The notes: generated from the sequence alone by a model not told the origin. A stretch of 64,000 nucleotides of DNA from Eikenella corrodens (GCF_003990355.1 NZ_CP034670.1:1426001-1490000), one strand, 5' to 3'; positions 49,566-57,684 are shown, counted from the first letter of the stretch. Numbers and translations are program-made.

Positions 49566-50171
49566 ATGATGGTTTTATACTCAGGCATTACCTGCCCCTT
49601 CAGCCACCGCTGCCGCTTCGTGCTATACGAAAAAGGCATGGATTTCGAAATCAAAGACGTAGATATCTTCAACAAACCCGAAGACCTCTCCGTGATGAAC
49701 CCCTACAACCAAGTTCCCGTATTGGTTGAGCGCGACCTCATCTTGTTTGAATCCAATATCATCAACGAATACATCGACGAACGCTTCCCCCACCCGCAAC
49801 TTATGCCCGGCGACCCCGTGATGCGCGGTCGCGGCCGCCTGGTTTTGTTCCGGATGGAAAAAGAGCTGTTCAGCCATGTGCAAAAACTTGAAAGCCACGA
49901 AACCTCCGCCAAAGAACAGGCCAAAGCGCGCGAAGCCATCGGCCAAGGCCTCACCCTGCTCGCCCCTGCCTTCTCCAAAAACAAATACGTGCTGGGCGAC
50001 GACTTCTCCATGATCGACGTGGCCATTGCCCCCCTCCTGTGGCGGCTCGACCACTACGGCATCAAACTGGGCAAATCTGCCGCGCCCATCCTGAAATACG
50101 CCGAGCGCATTTTCCAACGCGAATCCTTCATCGCCGCGCTCACCGCCGCCGAAAAAGCCATGCGCCGCTAA
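49566..50171 (+). CDS. sspA: Stringent starvation protein A (GST fold)
   Basis: A 201-residue protein with the glutathione-transferase-like fold. The N-terminal thioredoxin-like domain (LYSGITCPFSHRCRFVLYEKGMDFEI, then NQVPVLVERDLILFESNIINEYIDERFPHP) and the helical C-terminal domain match SspA, which binds RNA polymerase and alters sigma-70 transcription under stress; it is not a detoxifying GST. sspB follows downstream, but a Correia-like element now lies between them. It is often co-transcribed downstream of ribosomal or petC genes; here parE precedes it. Confidence 0.92.
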   Translation: MMVLYSGITCPFSHRCRFVLYEKGMDFEIKDVDIFNKPEDLSVMNPYNQVPVLVERDLILFESNIINEYIDERFPHPQLMPGDPVMRGRGRLVLFRMEKELFSHVQKLESHETSAKEQAKAREAIGQGLTLLAPAFSKNKYVLGDDFSMIDVAIAPLLWRLDHYGIKLGKSAAPILKYAERIFQRESFIAALTAAEKAMRR

Positions 50172-50239
50172 GTATACAGGTCGTTTGCTTGAAAATCGTA
50201 TCCACGTTTTCCAAACAAGCGGCCTTTAGCTGAAATATA

Positions 50240-50343
50240 TATAGTGGATTAACAAAAATCAGGACAAGGCGGCGAGCCGCAGACAGTACACACGTTACGG
50301 CAAGGCGAGACAACGCTGTACCGGTTTTTGTTAATTCACTATA
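50240..50343 (+). repeat. Correia-like element 7 between sspA and sspB (104 bp)
   Basis: TATAGTGGATTAAC and GTTAATTCACTATA ends with the full core. It lies 69 bases after sspA and 96 bases before sspB, in forward orientation, so it may affect co-transcription of the pair. Confidence 0.85.
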
Positions 50344-50438
50344 TTTTTCATTCCTAGCAGCGAGCCAACGCCGTAGGAAGTGAAGTATTTTAGCGATATA
50401 TTTTTCAGGTAGCCTTTCGCCACACAGGAATCTTGCCC

Positions 50439-50843
50439 ATGAACCCCACCCTCAAACCCTATCTCATCCGCGCCTTGCACGAATGGTGCAGCGACCAAGG
50501 CCACACGCCCTACATCCAAGTATGGGTAAACGAGCACACCCGCGTGCCCATGCAGTTTGTGAAAGACAACCAAATCATCCTCAACATCGGCGCCACTGCC
50601 TGTGTCGGCCTGCACATCGATAACGACTGGGTCAGCTTCACTGCCCGCTTCGGCGGGGTGGCGCACGAGATTTGGATTCCGGTCGGCCACATCGGTGCCA
50701 TCTATGCCCGCGAAACCGGCGAAGGCATGAATTTCGACATCACTCCCTACGAACTGAGCACCCCGCCTCAACCCGAAGCCGGCAACAGCGGAAAAGGCAG
50801 CAAACCCGCCGGCAAACACAAAGGCCTGAAGCTGGTGAAATAA
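50439..50843 (+). CDS. sspB: ClpXP adaptor SspB
   Basis: A 134-residue protein from MNPTLKPYLIRALHEWCSDQGHTPYIQVWVN; a TTG six bases upstream is ignored because AGGAATC fits the ATG. The SspB core binds the ssrA tag, with motifs QVWVNEHTRVPMQFVKDNQIILNIGA and SFTARFGGVAHEIWIPVGHIGAIYARE. The C-terminal tail is hydrophilic and lysine-rich (KHKGLKLVK), matching the family's ClpX-binding end. It speeds degradation of tagged peptides from stalled ribosomes. Confidence 0.94.
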   Translation: MNPTLKPYLIRALHEWCSDQGHTPYIQVWVNEHTRVPMQFVKDNQIILNIGATACVGLHIDNDWVSFTARFGGVAHEIWIPVGHIGAIYARETGEGMNFDITPYELSTPPQPEAGNSGKGSKPAGKHKGLKLVK

Positions 50844-50862
50844 CCCTTGGTACGGCAAAAAC

Positions 50863-50912
50863 AAAGGCTACCTGAAAAGCAGTTTGTATGCTTTCGCTTT
50901 CAGGTAGCCTTT
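50863..50912. terminator. DUS-pair terminator after sspB
   Basis: AAAGGCTACCTGAAAAGC and GCTTTCAGGTAGCCTTT with an inner loop, 20 bases past the sspB stop, between convergent sspB and ylqF. Confidence 0.7.
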
Positions 50913-50918
50913 AGCATA

Positions 50919-51022
50919 TATAGTGAATTAACAAAAACCAGTACGGCGTTGCCTCGCCTTGCCGTAACGTGTGTACTGTCTGCGGCTCGCCGCCTTGTCC
51001 TGATTTTTGTTAATCCACTATA
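50919..51022 (-). repeat. Correia-like element 8 (104 bp), reverse orientation
   Basis: TATAGTGAATTAAC and GTTAATCCACTATA ends. Its right end is only four bases from the ylqF stop codon, and it follows the sspB terminator directly. Confidence 0.85.
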
Positions 51023-51026
51023 TTGC

Positions 51027-51956
51027 CTATTTCCCCTTACGCCGTTCAGCTTGCCGCTCGGCGCGTTTGGCTTGCAGGCGGGCTTCTTCTTCGCGGGCGG
51101 CAGCAAGCCAGATTTGCCATTGCTCGGGGGTTTCGAGGGTGATGCGGCCGATTTGGCCGTCGCGAAAATCGGTGAGGGTGTTTTCGGCGGCTTTTTGGTA
51201 GTTGATGCGGCCGCCGCCAAGCAGGGCGCCGCGCCGGCGGCCGATCCATTCGAGCCAGTCGGTGTCTTGCCAGCTTTGGCTCTCTTCCGGGTCGGCTTGG
51301 TAACGCGCCTGCAGCTGGGGCAGGTAGTGCTGGCGCAGATAGTCGAGCAGCTCGAGGGCGACGGTTTCTTCGTCCAGCGCATTGCGGCCTACTGCGCCGC
51401 TGGCAGCGAGGTTGTAGCCGCTTTGCGGAACGATGATTTTCGGCCACAGCATGCCGGGGGTGTCGTAGAGCCAGAAGTCGTCGGCAAGCAGCAGGCGCTG
51501 TTCGGTTTTGGTGATGCCGGGTTCGTTGCCGGTTTTGGCGGATTTTTTGCCGATCATGCCGTTAATCAGAGTGGATTTGCCCACGTTGGGAATACCGCAG
51601 ATGAGCACGCGCAGGGGGCGGTCGATGCCTTGCCGGTGCGGAACCAGCGCGCGGCAGGCGGCGGTGATTTTTTGCGCGGCCTGGCGTTCGTAAGCATCAA
51701 GGGCCAGGGCGCTGGTATTGGGCCGGTTTTGCAATTCAGCCAGCCACACCCGGGTGAGCTCGGGGTCGGCAAGGTCTTGTTTGTTCAGCAAGTAGAGCTT
51801 GGGTTTGCCGCGCGAAAGCTGGGCCAGCAGTGGGTTCTGGCTGGAGGCGGGCAGGCGGGCATCCAGCATTTCGATGACCATATCGGTGCTTTTCAGCCGC
51901 TCGATGAGGGCTTTTTTGGTTTTGTGCATATGGCCGGGAAACCATTGGATGCTCAT
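51027..51956 (-). CDS. ylqF: Ribosome biogenesis GTPase YlqF (RbgA)
   Basis: A 309-residue circularly permuted GTPase. Motifs occur in the order G4 (LLNKQDLAD), G1 (GIPNVGKSTLINGM), G2-like PGITKTEQ and G3 (YDTPGML). The N-terminus begins IQWFPGHMHKTKKAL, diagnostic of the family. The C-terminal helical domain ends in a basic, charged tail (EEARLQAKRAERQAERRKGK) that may contact rRNA. It promotes a late step of 50S assembly. It is flanked by Correia-like elements 8 and 9 in the same orientation. Confidence 0.94.
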   Translation of the reverse strand: MSIQWFPGHMHKTKKALIERLKSTDMVIEMLDARLPASSQNPLLAQLSRGKPKLYLLNKQDLADPELTRVWLAELQNRPNTSALALDAYERQAAQKITAACRALVPHRQGIDRPLRVLICGIPNVGKSTLINGMIGKKSAKTGNEPGITKTEQRLLLADDFWLYDTPGMLWPKIIVPQSGYNLAASGAVGRNALDEETVALELLDYLRQHYLPQLQARYQADPEESQSWQDTDWLEWIGRRRGALLGGGRINYQKAAENTLTDFRDGQIGRITLETPEQWQIWLAAAREEEARLQAKRAERQAERRKGK

Positions 51957-51975
51957 GATGTTTTCTTTCTGTAGG

Positions 51976-52012
51976 TTTCAGGTAGCCTTTGGCGGGAAAA
52001 GGCTACCTGAAA
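51976..52012. repeat. DUS inverted pair upstream of ylqF
   Basis: TTTCAGGTAGCCTTT and AAAGGCTACCTGAAA with a GGCGGG loop lie in the ylqF 5' region, 20 bases from its start. It could reduce readthrough from upstream or form part of the leader. Confidence 0.6.
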
Positions 52013-52054
52013 ATGTTGGGGGATACTGTTTTTCGGCAATTAAAGCTGATGTTT

Positions 52055-52158
52055 TATAGTGAATTAACAAAAACCGGTACAGCGTTGGCTCGCCTTGCCG
52101 TAACGTGTGTACTGTCTGCGGCTCGCCGCCTTGTCCTGATTTTTGTTAATCTACTATA
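52055..52158 (-). repeat. Correia-like element 9 (104 bp), reverse orientation
   Basis: The ends are TATAGTGAATTAAC and GTTAATCTACTATA (one change on the right). It lies between the ylqF promoter region and the 3' end of rapZ. Confidence 0.85.
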
Positions 52159-52210
52159 GCTTCGCAGAAATTCAACTTCTGTTTGGCCAACTTTCTCGCG
52201 CCGAATGCGC

Positions 52211-53068
52211 TCACGCACGGTGTGTAGCCGTAGCGGGAAGCTGGCGGTGGCGCACCCACACGGGGTAGTCGCGCAGGCGTTCGGCCACGGCTTCGGCCAC
52301 GAATACGGAGCGGTGCTGACCGCCGGTGCAGCCGATGCCGACCACGAGCATGTGTACGCGGGTTTGGCGGGCGTATTCGGGCAACCAGCGATTTAGGTAG
52401 CGGCTGATGTCGGCCACCATTTGCTGCACGACTTTGAATTGGGCGAAATAGGCGCGCACGGCTTCGTCGCGGCCGGTGAGTTCGCGCAGGTTTTCATCGT
52501 AATACGGGTTGGGCAAGGCACGGGCGTCGAAGAGGAAATCCAAATCCAGCGGCGCGCCGTATTTGAAACCGAATGATTCGATCACCACCTGTAAACCGCC
52601 GTGGCTGAGAGCGAGCCACTCTTGGATACGGAATTTTAAATCGCCGATGCTATCGTGGGAATTATTGATGCAAAAGGCGAAACTCTGCCACGGTTGGAGC
52701 ATTTGCCGCTCGGCGGCTATGCTTTCGGCCAAAGTGAGGGTGTTGGCGGCGAGCGGGTGGCGGCGGCCGTGGTGGTCGAGCCGGCGGATGAGGGTGGCGG
52801 TGTCGGCATCGAGAAACAGCAGGCGCAGGGGGTGGCCTTGGCGGCGGATGGCGCGCAGGCAGTTTTGGATGGTGTCTTGGGGATAAGGCAGCCGGATATC
52901 GAGGCTGATGGCCAGCTTGCTGATTCGGCTGGCAGCAGATTGCTCCACCAATTGGGGTAGGAGCGAGGGCGGAATATTGTCCACGCAGGTGAAGCCCATA
53001 TCACCGAGCAGTTTTAAGGCAACTGTTTTTCCCGAGCCGGTCAGCCCGCTAATCAGCACTATCCTCAT
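52211..53068 (-). CDS. rapZ: RNase adapter protein RapZ
   Basis: A 285-residue protein. Residues 8-15 form a P-loop (GLTGSGKT) of an ATP-binding N-terminal domain, which has a Walker B-like FLDADTATLIRRL. The C-terminal domain contains ESFGFKYGAPLDLDFLFDARALPNPYY and GCTGGQHRSVFVAEAVAERL, the characteristic RapZ sequence. In E. coli it guides RNase E to the small RNA GlmZ and so controls glucosamine-6-phosphate synthesis. It overlaps hprK by 20 bases and is probably co-transcribed with it and ptsN. Confidence 0.94.
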   Translation of the reverse strand: MRIVLISGLTGSGKTVALKLLGDMGFTCVDNIPPSLLPQLVEQSAASRISKLAISLDIRLPYPQDTIQNCLRAIRRQGHPLRLLFLDADTATLIRRLDHHGRRHPLAANTLTLAESIAAERQMLQPWQSFAFCINNSHDSIGDLKFRIQEWLALSHGGLQVVIESFGFKYGAPLDLDFLFDARALPNPYYDENLRELTGRDEAVRAYFAQFKVVQQMVADISRYLNRWLPEYARQTRVHMLVVGIGCTGGQHRSVFVAEAVAERLRDYPVWVRHRQLPATATHRA

Positions 53069-54011
53069 GGCTGCGTTCGTCTTCCCTCAGCATGGCGGTA
53101 TGGCGTTCTAAAAATTCTTTGGTACTGTCTTTGCCACGCGCCTGCAGAATATAGTTGCGCACCGCTGCTTCCACCAGCACGGCGAGGTTGCGGCCGACGG
53201 CCACCGGCAGCGTAACCGAGCGTACGGCTACGTTGAGGATGGTTTCGGTTTCGCTTTGGATGGAAAGGCGGTCGAGCGTTTTCATATAATTATCGTCGGC
53301 CAGCGTCAGGTTGATGATAAGTTTAAGCTGCTTGGAGGGCAGCACGGCGGTTTCGCCGAAAATGGTGCGGATATTGAGCACGCCCAGGCCGCGCACTTCG
53401 AGAAAATCACGCAATACGGCCGGGCAGCGGCCTTCCAGCGTTTCCGGGCCGGTGCGGTAGAGTTCCACCGCATCGTCGGCCACCAAACCGTGCCCTCGAG
53501 AAATCAGCTCCAAGGCCAGCTCGCTCTTGCCCAAGCCGGACGCGCCCATCAACAGCACGCCGATTTCAAACACGTCCAAAAACACGCCGTGCTTCACGGT
53601 GGAGGCGGCCAGCACGCGCTGCAGGTAAATCCGCAGCACGTCCATCAAAAACGGGCTTTCGATTTTGGAAGTGAGCAGCGGCACGTTGTGGGTGTGGCAA
53701 TAATCGCGCAGCATGAAGGGCACGGGCAAATCGTTGGCCACAATCACCAGGGCAATGCTCAAATCGAAGAGTTCGTCCAGGCTCGCCTTCACTTCCCCGG
53801 CGGCCATCTTATCCAAATAGGCCACTTCGGCCACGCCCAACACCTGCACCTGGTTGGGATGGATAAAATTCAAATGCCCCACCAGCGCCAACACGGGTTT
53901 GTCGGCATCCACGCTGATGCGGTTGTCTGCGCCCGCCGTGCCGGCCGACCAAGCCAAACTCAGCTTGGCCTGATTGTCTTGATAGAGCTTGCGCACGGAG
54001 ATGCTGGGCAT
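53049..54011 (-). CDS. hprK: HPr kinase/phosphorylase
   Basis: A 320-residue bifunctional enzyme that phosphorylates a serine of HPr/NPr and reverses it with phosphate. The N-terminal domain has IVANDLPVPFMLRDYCHTHNVPLLTSKIESPFLMDVLRIYLQRVL. The catalytic Walker A motif is LMGASGLGKSELALELISRGHGLVADDAVEL, followed by the family signature EVRGLGVLNIRTIFGE. Proteobacteria with hprK usually lack sugar PTS permeases and use it in regulation. ptsN lies 14 bases upstream. Confidence 0.95.
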   Translation of the reverse strand: MPSISVRKLYQDNQAKLSLAWSAGTAGADNRISVDADKPVLALVGHLNFIHPNQVQVLGVAEVAYLDKMAAGEVKASLDELFDLSIALVIVANDLPVPFMLRDYCHTHNVPLLTSKIESPFLMDVLRIYLQRVLAASTVKHGVFLDVFEIGVLLMGASGLGKSELALELISRGHGLVADDAVELYRTGPETLEGRCPAVLRDFLEVRGLGVLNIRTIFGETAVLPSKQLKLIINLTLADDNYMKTLDRLSIQSETETILNVAVRSVTLPVAVGRNLAVLVEAAVRNYILQARGKDSTKEFLERHTAMLREDERSHEDSAD

Positions 54012-54025
54012 GGGTATCCTGTCTG

Positions 54026-54472
54026 TTATGCAGTGAGGATGCGGTGGGCGGCTTCGGCGTTTTCGGCAACCAGAAGCTGCTCGCGCACGGCTTTATCCGA
54101 AAGCTTGATGGCCAAGGCAGATAGTACTTCCAAATGCTCGCTGGAAGCATTTTCCGGCACCAGCAGCACAAACACCAGCGATACCGGCTCACCGTCGGGC
54201 GCATCGAAATCCACAGCTTCTTTCAAGCGGATAAACGCGCCGGTGGCCGCTTGCACTTCGGCATGCCGGCCATGCGGGATGGCCACGCCGTGCCCCAGCG
54301 CGGTAGTGCCGAGCTTTTCGCGCGCAAACAGGCATTCAAACACAGCGGCGCGGCTCAGGCCGGATTCGCTTTCCAGCAGCAGGCCGGCTTCTTCAAACAG
54401 GCGTTTTTTGCTGCTCACTTCCAAATCCAGCACAATATGCGATACGGGCAGGATATTGCCGATCAGGCTCAT
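54026..54472 (-). CDS. ptsN: PTS nitrogen regulatory IIA protein
   Basis: A 148-residue EIIA-Ntr from MSLIGNILPVSHIVLDLEV; an ATG ten codons upstream is possible, but AGAGAAG fits this start better. The phosphorylatable histidine is His67 in GHGVAIPHGRHAEV. The protein receives phosphate from NPr and controls potassium and envelope functions in other bacteria. No membrane IIB/IIC partner is encoded here. It is the first gene of the ptsN-hprK-rapZ group. Confidence 0.93.
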   Translation of the reverse strand: MSLIGNILPVSHIVLDLEVSSKKRLFEEAGLLLESESGLSRAAVFECLFAREKLGTTALGHGVAIPHGRHAEVQAATGAFIRLKEAVDFDAPDGEPVSLVFVLLVPENASSEHLEVLSALAIKLSDKAVREQLLVAENAEAAHRILTA

Positions 54473-54573
54473 GGTTACTTCTCTTGCGTAAAAATTCATT
54501 AAGGATAGGATTGTACCTGTGCCGCCGCCGAAGGGCAATTTTGTGCCCGGCGGCCAGCTTTCAGGTAGCCTAA

Positions 54574-55461
54574 TCAGCCGCCGCTGTAATGCACCAGCAA
54601 ACCGAGCCATAAAGCCCAGCCGATGCGGTTGTTGGATAAGAATACCTTAAAACAGGCTTCCCGGTTGCGGCTGCGGATGGCACGGTATTGGCCGCATTGG
54701 TGCCACACCGCGTACACCAGCGCAAGCCAATACGGCCAGCGGGCGTGAATCGCGCAGCCCGCAGCGGCCATCAGCAGCACAAACAGCGCGTGGCACAGCA
54801 TGGCGGCTTCAGCATCGCGGCGGCCGAAGGTGATGGCCGAGGTTTGAATGCCGATTTTCAGGTCGTCTTCCTTATCGGCCATGGCGTAGATGGTGTCGTA
54901 GGCCAGCGTCCAGCAGGCATTGGCGGCAAACAGCAGCCAGGCCAGCGGCGGCACATGATTTTGCACCGCGGCAAAGGCCATCGGAATACCAAAGGAAAAA
55001 GCCAGCCCCAAATACAGCTGCGGCAGCGGGAAAAAGCGTTTAGTGAACGGATAACTCAAAGCCAGAAACAGCGCGGGCAAGCTCATCAGCCAGGTTAGCC
55101 CGTTCAACGGCAGTAGGCACAGGCAGGCAGCGGCACACAAAACCAACAACAAAAGCAGCGCCTCGCGCGTATTTACCTTGCCGGTGGCAAACGGGCGGTT
55201 TTTGGTGCGCGCCACCGCCCCGTCGAAATTGCGGTCGGCAAAATCATTGATCACACAACCGGCGCTGCGCATCAGAAAAGTGCCAAGCACAAAGGCCAGC
55301 AGAATGCCGAAATCGGGCAACCCGTCGGCAGCCATCCACAGCGCCCACAGCGTGGGCCACAGCAAAAGCAACGTCCCGATGGGTTTGTCGGCGCGCATCA
55401 GTTGCAGGTACACGGCCAGACGCTCGGCTTGTTTCGGGGAGAGGAAAGAAAGAAAAGGCAC
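54574..55461 (-). CDS. ubiA: 4-hydroxybenzoate polyprenyltransferase
   Basis: A 295-residue integral membrane prenyltransferase, starting with GTG at 55461 (GAGAATT Shine-Dalgarno). About eight TM segments. The first aspartate-rich motif is NDFADRNFDGAVARTKNRPFATGKV, and the second is YDTIYAMADKEDDLKIGIQT. It attaches the isoprenoid chain to 4-hydroxybenzoate in ubiquinone synthesis. ubiC lies upstream on the same strand, beyond two DUS hairpins. An RLP/ALW region near the C-terminus is standard. Confidence 0.94.
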   Translation of the reverse strand: MPFLSFLSPKQAERLAVYLQLMRADKPIGTLLLLWPTLWALWMAADGLPDFGILLAFVLGTFLMRSAGCVINDFADRNFDGAVARTKNRPFATGKVNTREALLLLLVLCAAACLCLLPLNGLTWLMSLPALFLALSYPFTKRFFPLPQLYLGLAFSFGIPMAFAAVQNHVPPLAWLLFAANACWTLAYDTIYAMADKEDDLKIGIQTSAITFGRRDAEAAMLCHALFVLLMAAAGCAIHARWPYWLALVYAVWHQCGQYRAIRSRNREACFKVFLSNNRIGWALWLGLLVHYSGG

Positions 55462-55480
55462 GGGAATTCTCGGGGTGTAG

Positions 55481-55600
55481 TTTCAGGTAGCCTTGAGGCT
55501 GCGGCAAAGGCTACCTGAAAAAGAATATTGCATAATAAAACGGCTGGGTGGAAGCGGATGGTTTAGGCTACCTGAAAATTATGGTTTTCAGGTAGCCTTC
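55481..55600. repeat. Two DUS inverted pairs between ubiC and ubiA
   Basis: A first pair occupies 55481-55521 (TTTCAGGTAGCCTT and AAGGCTACCTGAAA) and a second pair 55563-55600 (AGGCTACCTGAAAA and TTTTCAGGTAGCCT). A fifth, truncated copy (CAGCTACCTGAA) lies near 55618. The uptake-sequence density here is the highest in the window. The pairs probably separate ubiC from ubiA transcriptionally. Confidence 0.7.
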
Positions 55601-55653
55601 ATTTGGCGGTGGCAAACAGCTACCTGAAATACTGTCTGCTGCAAAATACCGCC

Positions 55654-56163
55654 CTACTCCTCCAAAAACCGTGCCAGCTCGGGCATAAAACCCTCGGTCA
55701 GCACCATTTTTTCGCCGTTCAAATCAAATACCGAACGGCGCAGGCAACCGGCTTGGGCGGCTTGTTCTTGTTGCGCGGGCGGCACGGCGGCGAAGGCGAG
55801 CGGGCTGCGTTCGGCGGCCAGGCGGCCATCAAACAGGCGTTTGCCCAAAGGCTGCGTGCCGCAGGCCAGAATGCTTGGCCATGCCCCCGCTAAAGGGCAT
55901 ACGCTGCGCGCCCACACCACCGGTGTATCATCCAGCAGCAGCCACACCTGGCGCACATGAAACGCATTGCCAGCCACCTCTTCGCCCGGCCACAGTTGCG
56001 CCCGTTCGCCCTGAAAGGCTACCTGAACGCGGAAATCCGCGCCGGTGGCCTGCAAGGCCAAGGTGAGCGAGGGTGCCTGTATCAGGCGGCGCAGGGCGGC
56101 GGAAACGGCGGGCGGTTCGGGCTGCCAAATCAGCGGCGGCAGGGTGTGTGGAAAGGTTGTCAT
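55654..56163 (-). CDS. ubiC: Chorismate lyase
   Basis: A 169-residue protein that converts chorismate to 4-hydroxybenzoate and pyruvate, feeding UbiA. The conserved FRVQVAFQGERAQLWPGEEV, WLLLDDTPVVWARSVCP, and C-terminal RRSVFDLNGEKMVLTEGFMPEL (family catalytic glutamate in the final motif) are present. Overall similarity in the family is low, so this rests on the C-terminal pattern and the ubiA neighbour. An in-gene uptake-like sequence is read as VQVAFQG. Confidence 0.85.
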   Translation of the reverse strand: MTTFPHTLPPLIWQPEPPAVSAALRRLIQAPSLTLALQATGADFRVQVAFQGERAQLWPGEEVAGNAFHVRQVWLLLDDTPVVWARSVCPLAGAWPSILACGTQPLGKRLFDGRLAAERSPLAFAAVPPAQQEQAAQAGCLRRSVFDLNGEKMVLTEGFMPELARFLEE

Positions 56164-56255
56164 TTGTTTGTGTTATTGAAACCATGCTTTTCAGGTAGCC
56201 TCATAGGCTGCCAAGCATTAAGATGCGAATTGTATCAGAGAATAAGGAAGCCAAG

Positions 56256-56732
56256 ATGAACCTGATTTTATGGCGTCACGCCGAAGCTGAAGATGGCGTA
56301 CCCGATTTGGAACGCGTCCTCACCGACAAAGGCCGGCGGCAGGCCGATGCGTCGGCTCAGTGGCTGCGGCCGTATCTGAACGGCCAAGTGAAGGTGTGGG
56401 CTTCGCAAGCACTGCGCAGCCGGCAAACTGCCGAAGCGCTCGGCCTGCCCTATGCCGTGAAACCCGAGCTGAATCCGATTAACCATGTGGAAGAGCTGCC
56501 CGCGCTGATTGCCGCGCATAAAGGGGCAGATTATTTGATACTGGTGGGGCACCAGCCCTGGCTGGGGCAGCTGTGCAGCTATCTGCTCAACGGCGGCTGG
56601 CTGGCGGGCAATTATTGGGCGGTGAAGAAATCCGGCATTTGGTGGTTTGGCGTGAAAAGCGGTGAAGGCGGCAGGCTCTGTGCCAAACTGAAAACCGCAA
56701 TGACCCCGCAGCTGCTATTACCGGAAGATTAA
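56256..56732 (+). CDS. sixA: Phosphohistidine phosphatase SixA
   Basis: A 158-residue member of the histidine phosphatase superfamily from MNLILWRHAEAEDG; AAGGAAG fits this ATG. Catalytic His8 lies in the RH motif, and the second catalytic region is ILVGHQPWLGQL. SixA proteins remove phosphate from phosphohistidine, with the PTS-Ntr protein NPr a known target in E. coli. Its gene lies about 2 kb from ptsN and hprK, which is functionally suggestive. Transcribed toward the HEAT-like ORF, which starts four bases after its stop. Confidence 0.88.
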   Translation: MNLILWRHAEAEDGVPDLERVLTDKGRRQADASAQWLRPYLNGQVKVWASQALRSRQTAEALGLPYAVKPELNPINHVEELPALIAAHKGADYLILVGHQPWLGQLCSYLLNGGWLAGNYWAVKKSGIWWFGVKSGEGGRLCAKLKTAMTPQLLLPED

Positions 56733-56735
56733 AAT

Positions 56736-57101
56736 ATGCTCAACAAACCCAAGATTGAGGAAAAAATCTCCTCTATTGATAAAGAGATATGTACCCATGC
56801 CATTTTAGAGATGGTTTTTAACGCCGATCGCGAAGAAGTGGATTGGGTTTTCGCCCATTTGGTAAAACTGAGCGAAAATACCAACCCGACCGTGAGCGGC
56901 CTGGCTTTAACCTGTTTCGGGCATTTGGCCAGGCTGCACGGATATATAGGCGACCACAGGCGGATTGTTGCGCTATTAGAGGCTTTCCGAAACTCGCCCG
57001 TAAGCGAATTGCGGGGCAGGGCTGAAGATGCGTTAGAGGATATTGAAATTTTCTGTAGCAAACCGCAAACGCATTGCTCCGAGCCGACACCCGAAACATA
57101 A
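56736..57101 (+). CDS. HEAT-like helical protein, not assigned
   Basis: A 121-residue cytoplasmic protein with predicted paired helices (HAILEMVFNADREEVDWVFAHLVKLSENTNPTVSGLALTCFGHLARLHGYI, then HRRIVALLEAFRNSPVSELRGRAEDALEDIEIF). This resembles one or two HEAT-repeat units, as in small immunity or accessory proteins. Its composition is more AT-rich than the flanking genes, which suggests acquisition. It starts four bases after the sixA stop, so it may be expressed with sixA. I assign no function. Confidence 0.6.
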   Translation: MLNKPKIEEKISSIDKEICTHAILEMVFNADREEVDWVFAHLVKLSENTNPTVSGLALTCFGHLARLHGYIGDHRRIVALLEAFRNSPVSELRGRAEDALEDIEIFCSKPQTHCSEPTPET

Positions 57102-57163
57102 ATCCACTTGAAACCTGCCGCTACCGCGCCCATTTGCACCCTATCCAATGCAAGGAGTTTGCC

Positions 57164-57538
57164 ATGAATCAAGACAACCCTGTCCGCCCCGAAGATTTCG
57201 TGCCGGAATTCCGCCGTCGCCGTTTTGAGCCGGACGGCTTTTTGCGTAAGCTGCGCCGTTTCGCGCTGCGGCTGGGGCGGCCGGTGGTGGAGCAGCTGTA
57301 TGCGCTGTATTTCCTGTTTCAATCGCCCGCCGTGCCCAAACGTGCCAAACTGATTATCGTGGGCGCGCTGGTGTATTTCGTCAGCCCCATCGACAGCATC
57401 CCCGACCTGCTCGGCCCGCTGGGCTTCAGCGACGATATTGCCGTGATCACGCTGGTATACGCGCAGATGAAGGATTATCTGACGGAGGAAATCAAAATCC
57501 GTGCCCGTGCCGCAGCGGAACGATTAGTGCGGAAATAG
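57164..57538 (+). CDS. YkvA/DUF1232 family membrane protein
   Basis: A 124-residue protein from MNQDNPVRPEDFVPEF with CAAGGAG as Shine-Dalgarno. The DUF1232 motif appears as VPKRAKLIIVGALVYFVSPIDSIPDLLGPLGFSDDIAVITLV, which contains one hydrophobic segment and the signature SPIDxIPD...DD. The N-terminal part is basic. Function is unknown; family members are found with many stress genes. A single uptake sequence and then a DUS pair follow. Confidence 0.82.
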   Translation: MNQDNPVRPEDFVPEFRRRRFEPDGFLRKLRRFALRLGRPVVEQLYALYFLFQSPAVPKRAKLIIVGALVYFVSPIDSIPDLLGPLGFSDDIAVITLVYAQMKDYLTEEIKIRARAAAERLVRK

Positions 57539-57641
57539 GCTTGCCTATACCCGGAAAGGCTACCTGAAATTTTAAAGCGCATAAGCCGCATCACATCAAT
57601 GCAAACAAGCCATCCACGCTCCATGCCGCGATCCAACAATG

Positions 57642-57684
57642 AAGGCTACCTGAAACCTCACCATCATGTTTTTCAGGTAGCCTC
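57642..57684. terminator. DUS-pair terminator before panC
   Basis: AAGGCTACCTGAAAC and TTTTTCAGGTAGCCTCT with a CTCACCATCATG loop. It separates the DUF1232 gene from panC. Confidence 0.65.

Noticed and set aside
49566..50171. Glutathione S-transferase as the function of this gene
   Set aside because: The overall sequence and the sspB neighbour support SspA, which has the GST fold but not the detoxification role.
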